Shown: piece by piece, positions 29,301 to 37,407 of the stretch
How the letters are laid out: each line of letters begins with the position of its first letter
Numbering within the stretch: the stretch's first letter is position 1
Source of the DNA: Oegoconia quadripuncta
Lineage: Eukaryota > Arthropoda > Insecta > Lepidoptera > Autostichidae
DNA length: 64,000 bases
Reading direction: 5' to 3'
Assembly: GCA_949316235.1 (NCBI GenBank)
Contig: OX438749.1
Coordinates: 19,422,414 to 19,486,413, forward strand
The notes under the pieces: model-generated
Seen by the model: the letters and a program-made list of their open reading frames with translations, nothing else
The model's database searches: none
Told to the model about the DNA's origin: nothing
Made by a program: the position numbers and the translations under genes

Positions 29301-30224
29301 CAAGGAAAATACGAGCGGAACCCTTTGAGACCCCCCCTAGCCGTTACAGAAACCCCTACAAAACCCATGGAGCACCTTTTCATGGACTTATATTCCACCG
29401 GAGGCGCTACTTTCTTAACAACAGTAGATAACTTCTCGAAATTTGCCCAAGCCATTCCCATAACCGCATCTAGCAGTATACACGTAGCGGACGCTTTACT
29501 ACAAGTTTTCTCGGTACTTGGTCTACCTAATAAAATAACGACTGATTCGGATACTAAATTCGATAATGACGTCATCAAAGAGATTTGTGCTTCCCATAAC
29601 ATACACATACATTTTACTACCCCATACAACCCTAACTCCAACTCCCCTGTAGAACGATTCCATTCGACTATAGGTGAAATTATACGACTGCAGAGACTTA
29701 CTAATAAAGATGACACTCTACAAACACTTATGAAATACTCCTTAATTGCATACAATAACACTATCCATTCAGCAACAGGCTATACCCCTCGGGAGCTCCT
29801 ATTTGGTCATACCGAATCCAGAAACCCTTTAGAAATCTATTATCCTCGCGAATTCTACCAAGACTACGTGAATAAACATCGCACCAATGCTACAGCAGTG
29901 CAGGAATGCGTAGCAGCTAACATGTCTACTAACAAGGACCAAGTCATCGCCAGACGAAATCAGGAAGCCGAGTCAGTCCAGCTTAAGGTAGGTGAAATTG
30001 TCTTTAAACAAGTAGCCAAAACAGCGAGGAATGATAAAACGAAACCGGTATTCAAGGGCCCGTATAAAATCATCCATCTACACCCTAATAACGTAGCAGA
30101 GATCATAGGAAGTCACCCTAATGCCAAATCAATACGCGTCCACTTTAGACTTTTAAGACGACCTCATCTTGTTCCAGGTCAGTCTTCGCAGGAACCTTCT
30201 TGCTCTTCGCAGCAGGTACCATGA
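26379..30224 (+). CDS. pol: Errantivirus Pol: protease, RT, RNase H, integrase
   Basis: Open frame of about 1,280 codons, normally reached by -1 frameshifting from gag. Residue numbers here count from 26502. Protease with LIDTGAS at the start; RT with YLDD at 414-417; RNase H with TTDAS near 563; HHCC integrase zinc region near 898-925 (CEVCLQGK); integrase core with Asp 962, Asp 1015 and Glu 1051, a regular D52D35E. A C-terminal region with FKGPYKIIHLHPNN follows. All catalytic residues expected of a Ty3/gypsy Pol are present and there is no stop or frameshift. Translation from this locus is doubtful because gag is split 9.6 kb upstream. The end overlaps the env frame. Confidence 0.9.
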   Translation, partial: RKLHAGFSRGSERKRPQLVKLNNHHKDHLPYIEIPEFHGKFLIDTGASRSMLSPSAIYGTPLENYVTYEPFEVKTAHARSTHNFVAQLPLPPLFNSDLTHKFLLFDFDPKYKGLIGLDLLKNMSSNIDLKNKVLCTSSADIPIHFDHPTRQLIIDPRHEKLVLVKTHFADGIYLQEEHVWSPSIISPAAVVTVKNGVFHTTVRNLTNKKRTFSNTELFHLEPYSKDLDTCELNSIQIDKALDEELCENLKNIRTDQLNEEEKRELKKLCYNYRNLFYSENIPLTFTHAVKHELRLRDNTPIFVRSYRQPPQQRAEIKNQIDGLLKQGIIRESISPWSCPVHIVPKKPDALGKVKWRLVIDYRRLNDRIVEDKYPLPNIYDILDRVGRAQYFTTLDLASGYHQVEMHPDDIEKTAFSTERGHYEFTRMPFGLKNAPSTFQRLMDHILRGIDNVFTYLDDVIIVSTSLQQHLEKIKEVFERFKTHNLKIQLAKSEFLKKQVNFLGHELTSEGLKPNSDKTKAVLNFPVPVTHKDVKAFLGLVGYYRKFIRDFAKLTKPLTECLKKGRRVTHSPEFLEAVEKCKLLLTNSPILQYPDFDKPFILTTDASDVALGAVLSQGTVGSDKPIAFASRTLSDSETRYSTIEKELLAIIWAIKYFRPYLYGRKFVIYTDHRPLTWLMSLKDPDSKLTRWRLRLAEYDYTVIYKKGKQNTNADALSRAKIFHNSIESLVVNLDDNEDDDIINRIFETARREAEDTETNQPPPPNDDLMSDDQHENETNDVITLPPTVDTRPASITTAGPSQLISTNHTQADNQNPGIPITSDAIDRQLKQFYIRSTPGSEYRVDDRSTNSRVVIKDVFIPINNTEQEIVRFLKEHTIADRIFHCYFYSEDLYLAFSRVYTSVFNDRGPKLYRCTSRVTLVENKTEQTDIIKKFHEGKRVHRGIQETYKQIQRHYHWPNMLLRVQAYVNQCEVCLQGKYERNPLRPPLAVTETPTKPMEHLFMDLYSTGGATFLTTVDNFSKFAQAIPITASSSIHVADALLQVFSVLGLPNKITTDSDTKFDNDVIKEICASHNIHIHFTTPYNPNSNSPVERFHSTIGEIIRLQRLTNKDDTLQTLMKYSLIAYNNTIHSATGYTPRELLFGHTESRNPLEIYYPREFYQDYVNKHRTNATAVQECVAANMSTNKDQVIARRNQEAESVQLKVGEIVFKQVAKTARNDKTKPVFKGPYKIIHLHPNNVAEIIGSHPNAKSIRVHFRLLRRPHLVPGQSSQEPSCSSQQVP
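26382..26433 (+). pseudogene. gag: Errantivirus gag, displaced 3' end
   Basis: Acidic final codons of gag (SFTQDFPEAVNESDHS) ending TAG at 26431-26433, in frame with 16734 once the insertion is discounted. It overlaps the open pol frame by about 52 bases in the -1 relation, as expected for errantiviruses. No canonical slippery heptamer is obvious; a T-rich GAT-TTT-CCC near 26394 is the only candidate. Confidence 0.65.
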
Positions 30225-31876
30225 CCGTAACCCGAGTAGATTCCTCTTCCGGAACCCTTTTACTAAAACAAGGGAAAATCCTCCAACAAGTCGATACTTC
30301 CAGTCTTATATGTGTTTATAACATTTCAGAAATACAAGTAACTTCTCTTAAACTATTAGAGTTATTTATTAGAACTGAAGCTATCGAAGCTCAAACGACA
30401 CCTGAAGTTCAGCATAATACATATAAAGAACAAATATCCCATACATTTAAAATAATCGATAGTAAGATAGCTTTTTTATTACCTCATACTAGAGCCAGAC
30501 GAGGATTAGTTAATGGTTTAGGATCAGTAGTGAAAGCTATAACTGGAAATCTCGATAACGACGACGCAGTCAAGATGGAAGAAGAACTGCATAAGCTTCG
30601 ACATCGTGTAGTCGAAGTTTCCACACAGCAGAAAAGCTCTGTAGTTCTAGCAGAAAAAACTATCTCCGATTTCAGCAAAAATTTACAAATTATAGTCGCA
30701 AACCAACAAAAGCTAGGAGCTGCATTGTTAAACACTACAGCTTCTTCTAAACTGGCTTTCACCCAATTACACTTTTTAGATATTTACGTCCAATTAGATT
30801 TTAGTTTGCAAATAATTTTAGATACTTTAATGTTGTTAGAAGACGCAATTACTTTCTCTCAGATTAGTATTATGCACGCCAGCATAATTAGCCCCCAAAA
30901 TTTAGTACACGAATTGATACAGCTACAGAATAACTTCTCTTTGGTGCCCGTGACTGATATTAATATTAATAATATTCATATAATCGAGCGATCTATAGAC
31001 GTTAAAGCGTATAGTACAGCACAGACGCTAACGTTCATTTTAGAAATACCATCCGTTTCCACCTCTTCATACGATTTAGTTCACATTTACTCCATACCTA
31101 ATCCTGCCAATCTTACCATCATTCCTAAATCCAAATTCCTCATACTTGGTAGTGATGAGTTCGCTTACTTGCAAGATCCATGTCGAGAGATTACGGACTC
31201 CCTGCAACTGTGCAAACACCTCGAGACAAAACCAATCAAGGAAGCACAAGACTGTTTGCTGTCCCTTCTAAATCATCAAGACGCCAACTGCACATACGCT
31301 AAGATGAATATACGTACAGGAAAAATCCAGAAGCTCACCCCTAGCAGCTGGCTCATCATCTCTCCGCGGGATGAACTCCTTAGATCATTCTGCAACCTGA
31401 AGACTGACTACAAACGCATATCAGGCGTACATATAATCTCACTCTCAGAGCACTGTCACGCACAAGTTATGAACCGAACCCTGACGTCACATAGTCCTAC
31501 GCTGTACATACATGACGTCATACCATTACCGCCGGAGCAAGTGTTGCCCTCCAGCAATGTACAGTACAACCTACAACTAGAAGATGTGCCTTTAGACGAT
31601 ATACACCAACTCGTAAACAGGTTAGAGATGAGAATCGACTCCGACAACGATGAAGATTGGACACCCATTTCTGCCACACCCAGTTGGCCGACCCTGTTGA
31701 TATATATGATCGGCGGTGCCATCCTCTCCTGGAAACTATATCAATGCTGGAACGGGAGAAAACAATTTAAGACCCAGACAACATCGAGCGCTTCAGAGAC
31801 ACCAACCCCCTGCAAACCCATTGGAAGCTGCGGAGCACGCTTCTATCTTAAGGAGGGAGGAGTTACCAAGCCGTAA
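30178..31876 (+). CDS. env: Errantivirus envelope glycoprotein
   Basis: The frame is open from 30149 and overlaps the end of pol; there is no in-frame ATG near the acceptor at 30178, and the first ATG in frame is 30221. Residue numbers count from 30200. A furin-type RARR (98-101) is followed by a Gly-rich hydrophobic stretch GLVNGLGSV like a fusion peptide, then heptad-rich helix (MEEELHKLRHRVVEV), a Cys-containing middle, a membrane anchor near 497-513 (LLIYMIGGAILSW) and a cytoplasmic tail of about 40 residues ending in the LTR. This is the layout of insect errantivirus/baculovirus F-like fusion proteins. A hydrophobic leader-like stretch lies just after the acceptor, so a signal peptide probably needs the spliced leader exon. 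No inactivating change seen. Confidence 0.85.
31850..31860 (+). promoter_or_regulatory. Errantivirus polypurine tract
   Basis: AAGGAGGGAGG directly abuts the 3' LTR; it is the expected primer site for plus-strand synthesis and lies inside env. Confidence 0.85.
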
Positions 31877-32081
31877 GGCCTGGTATTAGCTGACGCTGCA
31901 CCCGGAATCGAGGCTACACGCACCGACTTATTGCTAGTATTGTCTTTATGCATTTCTGATGTACAATTTATTATTTTTGAATGTAATCAGCCTCATAACA
32001 GCTCTCTTTGAGTAAACATTATCTTTTGTCATTAAATTAGTCTTTTTTAAAAACCCTTTTTCCGACCGCCAATACGTAACT
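31861..32081 (+). repeat. Errantivirus 3' LTR
   Basis: 221 bp. It differs from the 5' LTR at about 31972 (GTACAATT against GTACCATT) and about 31989 (CAGCC against CAGTC). The env stop codon lies inside it. Confidence 0.92.
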
Positions 32082-32099
32082 ATCTGTATCACGGAAATT

Positions 32100-32255
32100 T
32101 CGTATTCAAAGTCAAACTCAAAAATGCTTTATTTTGTAGGTTCACAGGGTACACTAAAAAATAGTCAAGATTTTTTTAAGCTACTCCTGGTCCAAAAGGC
32201 TATTTTCCCCTAAGAAGAATAATCAAGAAACTCGAGGGTTTGCTTCTATTTAAAC
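32100..32255 (-). mobile_element. LINE 3' end, GACTTT-tail family
   Basis: Inverted relative of 9085-9252: AAGTCAAACTCAAAAATGC, TTTATTTTGTAGGTTCACAG, then CCCCTAAGAAGAATAATCAA. It is immediately right of the errantivirus, so the errantivirus may have landed in or beside it. Confidence 0.55.
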
Positions 32256-33197
32256 AGGTCTTGGGATTTTCAAGAGCAGGGTGAATAGGCATCTACTGAG
32301 ATCGCGTGCTTCATCTTCGACCACTTCGTCTGTCAGGTGAGAGTGTGGTCGAATGGGTATCCAGATAATCATAACAAAAATGTTTTTATATTACAAAAAG
32401 GTTTTTATATTTCATTATTGATTGTGAAATAGCCTGGCATACGAACTAATTAGATTTCATTATCGTTTACCTCAATAATTTGTTAACCTCGCGAGTTTTC
32501 TTAATTTTTAATCATAAATGTAATGTCTAAATGCGGTGCTGCCATGTAGTCAAAGATGTAACTGTATTTTTAATTAAAATTTATCGGTGGTAATTTGTTT
32601 ATAGCTACGTAATGATTTGCTACTTTGTATTGATACTTAGTGATTGTATCATCTGCTCCAGCGTATAGTTGCAATTTTTTTAAGCTTATGGTAATGGTAC
32701 AGTCAGTATCGAAATTATTTTACGAAGTCATTTGCACTTTTAGAGTTCTAAGTCAATTACATACAATAAATATTGAGTCTTTACCTATGATGTTGGAGTT
32801 TTTTTTCTTCGTTAATCATATGTACCAATTCCTGCGATTTTCAAAGCTATAAGTATCCAAATTTGTTTTTTATTTAAAAAATGGAATATTATTTCAAGGT
32901 TTCATTATGAAATATTTTTTAATTTCTGGGCTAAATCACATAATAAAAAAAATTTGAACAGAGGTCTTTTCTAAAAAAAAATCAAAAATGTTTGTATGGA
33001 GAAAACAGTCTTAATGAAGTTCTTCATACAAAACGCCAATTTCATAGGTAAGGACCTAATATATGAATTATGAATTTATGGGACTATATATATTTTTTTT
33101 GACTATTTCGGCACAAATTTTTGAAATACAAATTGTAATCATAGGTAAAACATATTCTGCGTATGAGAAGGACTCCAGCAATATATTACGCTAGAAA
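32256..33197. other. AT-rich spacer
   Basis: No repeat family or plausible gene recognised; poly-A and poly-T runs are common (e.g. 32945, 32975). Bases near 32265-32340 recur at 39465-39540 (AGAGCAGGGTGAATAGGCAT-type), a further dispersed repeat. Confidence 0.4.
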
Positions 33198-33231
33198 ATT
33201 TGATGATTAACTTAAGAGTTAATCATCAAAT
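33198..33231. repeat. Perfect 15-bp hairpin
   Basis: ATTTGATGATTAACT, loop TAAG, then its exact complement. No flanking coding context suggests a terminator role. Confidence 0.8.
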
Positions 33232-33815
33232 AGTTTAAATAAAATAGTTTAAGAACTATAATGGCACTAATTCTGTTGTCAAAATCTAAGACAACATGTG
33301 TTTATATCCAACCGACACTTCATTAGTACAACGCCATCTATTATTAATGTGGAAAACTTCGTTCCTTCTCAAGCTGTCATTCTGAAAACCACTCATTAAG
33401 AATCCACTTTGTATTGATTCAAAGCTCTGATCTAAAAATATACTATACTTATTTCTATCGAATTTTAACAGACTTTTTCTATATTCCAAGAATAGTTTTC
33501 GAGTAACAAAACACCAATCTAACATCACAATGGGTTCTAATAAAGTTTTAATTTGAATCTAATCGAATCCAGCCCGCAATAAATCTGTCGGGCAACTATA
33601 GTAACAAGTGAGACAAAAAGAAATAACACGACTTATAATGGCTCATGGTAGTGGCCGAAATTCCTTGATGACTTGTACTTTCTGGTCCACTGGCTTTTGC
33701 CCAACAGACGATAATTTAACAGAGGTTTTTCTTTTAAGTGTTCAGCATCTACCATGGCGACTAGACACCACCTCAATTTATTACAGCAAATATTGACGTA
33801 AACAAATGAAATCTG
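33232..33815. other. Spacer, nothing recognised
   Basis: Short ORFs on both strands, none with a domain. Confidence 0.35.
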
Positions 33816-33961
33816 CACTAGCAGCATGATAGGCGCGATAAACATTAATATCGCGCGAGATTGTATTTGTCCTGCTCATTCGCTTGAACGAAATATACAA
33901 CTATCCCACTCTCACTCCTACGTTGCGCGCGATAAATGATGTCATGCTACAGGGGCTGGTA
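33816..33961 (-). repeat. MITE family M3, copy 2
   Basis: Inverted relative to the copies at 11594 and 48233. Its ends, GCACTAGCAGCATGATAGGC and the complement of ATGATGTCATGCTACAGGGGC, are imperfect inverted repeats. Confidence 0.65.
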
Positions 33962-35264
33962 TAATTGTGGAAAATAGGGTAGCAAAGCTAAACAGGGTAC
34001 TGGCCAATAATTCCGCCTCCTCACCCTTCCCACTGCAACTCATATAGTCAACAGTCGCACTCGTCACGGCGTCTGCTGAAGGTAGACGGTACCCTATGTA
34101 ACTATATTGCTACCTTGGGCGTCAAACTAATTAAAGGAGGTAATAGGGTGTGCAAGTGGAAAAATAATGTTCCCTCAGCAAATGGAAGTGTAGTCAATGA
34201 AGTGCAAAGCGCCATTAAGGCCATCCCTATGACAAGGAGTCCAGTGAAGCACGACCTCTTGACATTCGTATACAAGGTTATATTTTGTATAACATAAAGT
34301 CGAACCACCCCAATTAGATCATATATTTTGTAATCAATATGGCTAGAAAAAATAAAATCATAACAAAGCATTGTTGCGAATTCAGTTAATGTTATGTTTC
34401 CGCTTTAATTTAATTAAAAAACAATTAATTATATAAATAAAAAAAACTTGGAGAAAATATGAGTTCCAGATAAATTTCGCATGATAGCACGGATACGACA
34501 TTTTGCATACAAGGTTACTTTTGATAGTAAAACATGATAAAAGTTACTTTTAATTTATTTGACTACAAAATAAAGTACAAAAAGGCTGACATGACAGTGT
34601 AGATACAGAAGCAGATGCACGTCCCTGAAATAATAAACGGCTGTGGCTTCCCGTCTTACCCGCCACCCCTTCTTGCCCCTCCCTATCTACCCGCCTTCTG
34701 GCAATGAGATAGAGGCCTACCACCTGGTGCAAATTTCACATAATATGCAACAATACCTTTAAGTACCTACAGTAAGCTCTTTATTATCGAAATATGAAAA
34801 CCTTTATAATCTGTAATTGAAAATCTATACATGTAAAAACAGTTTTATACTCTATATAATTTTCTTTAGTAGAATTAAAGTATAATTACAGAGTTGATCA
34901 GTAATAGCTATCTTCGCTAACATCAGTTAGTTTATTGGATGAAATAATTTATCTGTTGTATATTCACAGGTGGTAGATAACGATTAAAGAATTAACTTCC
35001 ATTCGATGTGAGAAAGTCTACGTTATTGATGTTTTTTAAAAAAAACATGCCTGCTAATTCGAGCATTATTTTGAGCAACCTTCTTCGAGAAATGCTGTAG
35101 GTACGTCAAATAAATGCGAGCAGCGGCCGGCAAAGTTGCATAGAAATCCTCATCTGCCGTGTTTAGCGACCTAATAAATTACTATGAAAACTCATATCTG
35201 ACGTGTAATTTAAAAATGGAACTATAACTATTCTTTTACTTACTTTCGAGCTAGTGGTAGTTTA
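33962..35264. other. Spacer with a piece of the 72-459 MITE family
   Basis: Bases about 34436-34495 (AAACTTGGAGAAAATATGAG) match the interior of the MITE at 72-459. The rest, including ORFs near 34115-34371 and a pyrimidine-rich patch at 34650-34720, is unassigned. Confidence 0.4.
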
Positions 35265-35347
35265 AAAAACAAATGACGTTCATAAGTGCATATTGTATTG
35301 CCTACATGAATAAATGATTTTCATTTCATTTCATTTCATTTCATTTA
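35265..35347 (+). mobile_element. LINE 3' end with ATTTC tail
   Basis: AAATGACGTTCATAAGTGCA through CATGAATAAATGATTTTC is followed by about five TTTCA units. The polyadenylation-like AATAAA before a pentanucleotide tail is LINE-like. Confidence 0.55.
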
Positions 35348-35523
35348 CTATGAAACATGGCAACCACGGAGGTAACTATCGATGGTTTTCAAATTTCGAA
35401 CTGGTTTGCAAATAGAAAGCCGTTTGACGAAAAAAAAACAAATGAATATTTTGGCGCGTGAAAAATTATTGTTGTTCTTCATTGATTTTGTTTGGAATAT
35501 AATTGTGTTGATAATTTGACAAT
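35348..35523. other. Possible 5' flank of the exon-like ORF
   Basis: Unique-looking sequence between a LINE tail and the ATG at 35524. No TATA box that I would rely on. Confidence 0.3.
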
Positions 35524-35693
35524 ATGAGTACAAACGAAGCAAGTGAGTGTGATGAACATACTTTGATGTCACCTGAAATTCAAAAGGCGGCAAAAGCCGT
35601 TACTGACAACTTGTTGCCGCCAAAATCAAAAGAAAAATATTTGAAAACCTATGGAAATTTCGTTCGATGGAAGAATGAAAATGTGCTACATAG
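35524..35693 (+). pseudogene. Exon-like ORF resembling the N-terminus of tyrosine-recombinase (Crypton-like) proteins
   Basis: ATG at 35524 opens a frame of 61 codons. The first 56 or so read as a protein start: acidic leader, then IQKAAKAVTDNLLPPKSKEK and YLKTYGNFVRWKNEN. The pattern of a basic PKSKEKY segment and an aromatic FxxWK is what I recall from the SAM-like core-binding domain of insect Crypton/DUF3504-type recombinase proteins. A splice-donor-like TAG/GTACTA at 35693/35694 ends it in phase 2. No further exon is found downstream in the window. It could be an orphan exon, a retro-fragment, or the first exon of a gene whose remainder was lost. Confidence 0.4.
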
Positions 35694-35999
35694 GTACTAC
35701 TTAATTTGAATTTCCGCGCATTTTCTGAGAAAAGTACTATACAAACTTTGGCCGTAACAAAACATTGGTGAACTTACGTATGTATTTATTATTATTATTC
35801 ACTCCCCCCCCGGAGAAGGCAAAGGGATCTAAGCCCATACAGCTATATCTTATTTCTCTTATTTCTTACATTTATTAGTCAGTCTAATAAAAAGATAAAT
35901 TTCCTTTAATCTACACATGTTATTAAGTATATGTATCTATTTGAGTACCTATACTGCATTTGAATACACATATACCTGCGTGACATTATTCACTGATGC
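35694..35999. other. Spacer
   Basis: TTATTATTATT and C-rich short runs near 35790-35810. The block at 35845-35880 recurs near 7525. No second exon seen. Confidence 0.35.
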
Positions 36000-36266
36000 G
36001 CACAGTAAAATATGCTTGTCTGGTTGTTCTCTTTTGTACCAGTGTCTCCTCGTGGGTAATAGCTGAAAATCAGTGTTTTGCTCTCTGAGCAATTATATAC
36101 ACTGAGCTATGACCCATTTGTACGGCTGTAGCACACACATACCTACTCTAGTGTATCCTGATGTTACTTTTATGAATTGTTATATTAATATGTTTATCCA
36201 ATTGCTTTGGAACTTATGGTATGTGTGTGACTGGAGATACAAATAAACGATCTATCTATCTATTAA
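36000..36266 (+). mobile_element. Retroelement 3' end with TCTA tail, copy 1
   Basis: Contains TAGCTGAAAATCAGTGTTTT, AATAAACGA and a TCTATCTATC tail. The copy at 51410-51665 shares the same order of motifs. Confidence 0.55.
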
Positions 36267-36562
36267 GAAAGAAAGAAAAAAGAAGTCGGTTAATTAAACT
36301 AATACAACATATAACATTCTTTCATTATAAATTAATAGCACATTACACTAAACATACCATAGATTTATTAAGATTGAACCAATTTGGGTTCATAATAAAT
36401 GACTAACAAACTGGAACCATTAAACAACTATGACGTAGAACCATAAACTATTCACATAAGAATTGGAGTGAAGTTCGCAGCCGTCACAGTATATCAAATA
36501 AACAGTATTACAACTACATTTAGCTACAGATTTCAATCACCGCTGAACGAACATGTCTATAA
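36267..36562. other. Spacer
   Basis: GAAA-rich short run then AT-rich sequence; nothing recognised. Confidence 0.35.
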
Positions 36563-36823
36563 ATAAATGAATATAAATATTTTTGCACATACATACAGGG
36601 CCATCTAGTTCCACATTAAACAACTTGTATTATAGATACCAGATGGTTGACAAACTACACACAGAAACAAATTGTAAATAAATACATATATAAATGAAAA
36701 ACATCCATAACTCGGGAACACATGTCTGCATTCCTCATACAAACATATGCCCCTAGCGGGATTCGAACCCACGACCTATTGGTATAGCAGCAGAGTTTCT
36801 AACCACTACATCAAACAGGTCGT
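36563..36823 (-). mobile_element. SINE-A copy
   Basis: Minus strand. The 3' domain (CCATCTAGTTCC, CCAGATGGTTG) is at the left and the B box (GGGATTCGAACCCACGACC on plus) at 36758-36778. Confidence 0.8.
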
Positions 36824-37403
36824 TAAGCTGATAATCTATAGTCAGTTTCTCGGCGACTTTGTTACAACAAGGGATTATACTAAAGATGATAGAAACATCT
36901 TCACCTAGGCAAACGCCAACTGAAGAGAGTGTCTTACGTACATAGCGTTGCGATCCTTACCCCAAATGGAGTCGTCAGAAATATCCCGATCATAAGCGCT
37001 TAGGTATTGTTAAAACAATAGCCATAGATACTACAATAAATCTCGCTTGCTCGGTTTCCCAGATAGTGGCAGACATATGAACTAGATGTGTGGGTAAAAT
37101 TAGCATATACTTAAGTAATTAATATACTAACACCTCTGTGTGCTAGCCTGTATTTAAAAAAATATTGATTTACATTTTTATTTAATTTTAAAGGTCAGTG
37201 GAAATTCGGAAAATTAAATGTTCTTACTTCATTCATTTGCTCATGATCTTAGATCTGTTGTTAACTTACTGTTTGCATTAATTTACTATGCGCAGGACGA
37301 AATTTTTGACACTTTCAATAATCAAACTGTATATCTGTACGATAAACATAAATATTATTAGTGCGATGTGTGAATTTGTACAAGTCGAGTCTTATCTGTG
37401 CTA
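36824..37403. other. Spacer left of piggyBac
   Basis: No feature supported. Confidence 0.35.
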
Positions 37404-37407
37404 TTAA
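37404..37407. repeat. TTAA target duplication, left
   Basis: TTAA followed by CCC; its partner, GGG then TTAA, is at 39218-39221. This is the signature of piggyBac transposition. Confidence 0.85.

Larger units (their letters stand above)
15134..32081 (+). mobile_element. Errantivirus-type endogenous retroelement with env, split by nested insertions
   Basis: Outermost layer of the nest. Both LTRs are 221 bp and run AGTTAC...GTAACT, as is common in insect errantiviruses. They differ at two positions by eye. Between them lie a primer site, gag, pol (in the -1 frame) and env, which ends in the 3' LTR. The gag gene is interrupted at 16735 by a LINE that itself carries another LTR element; after subtracting 16735-26374 and one duplication copy, about 7.3 kb of errantivirus remains, the usual size for the group. 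Pol and env frames are open, so the insertion in gag is the obvious lesion of this copy. Confidence 0.92.
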
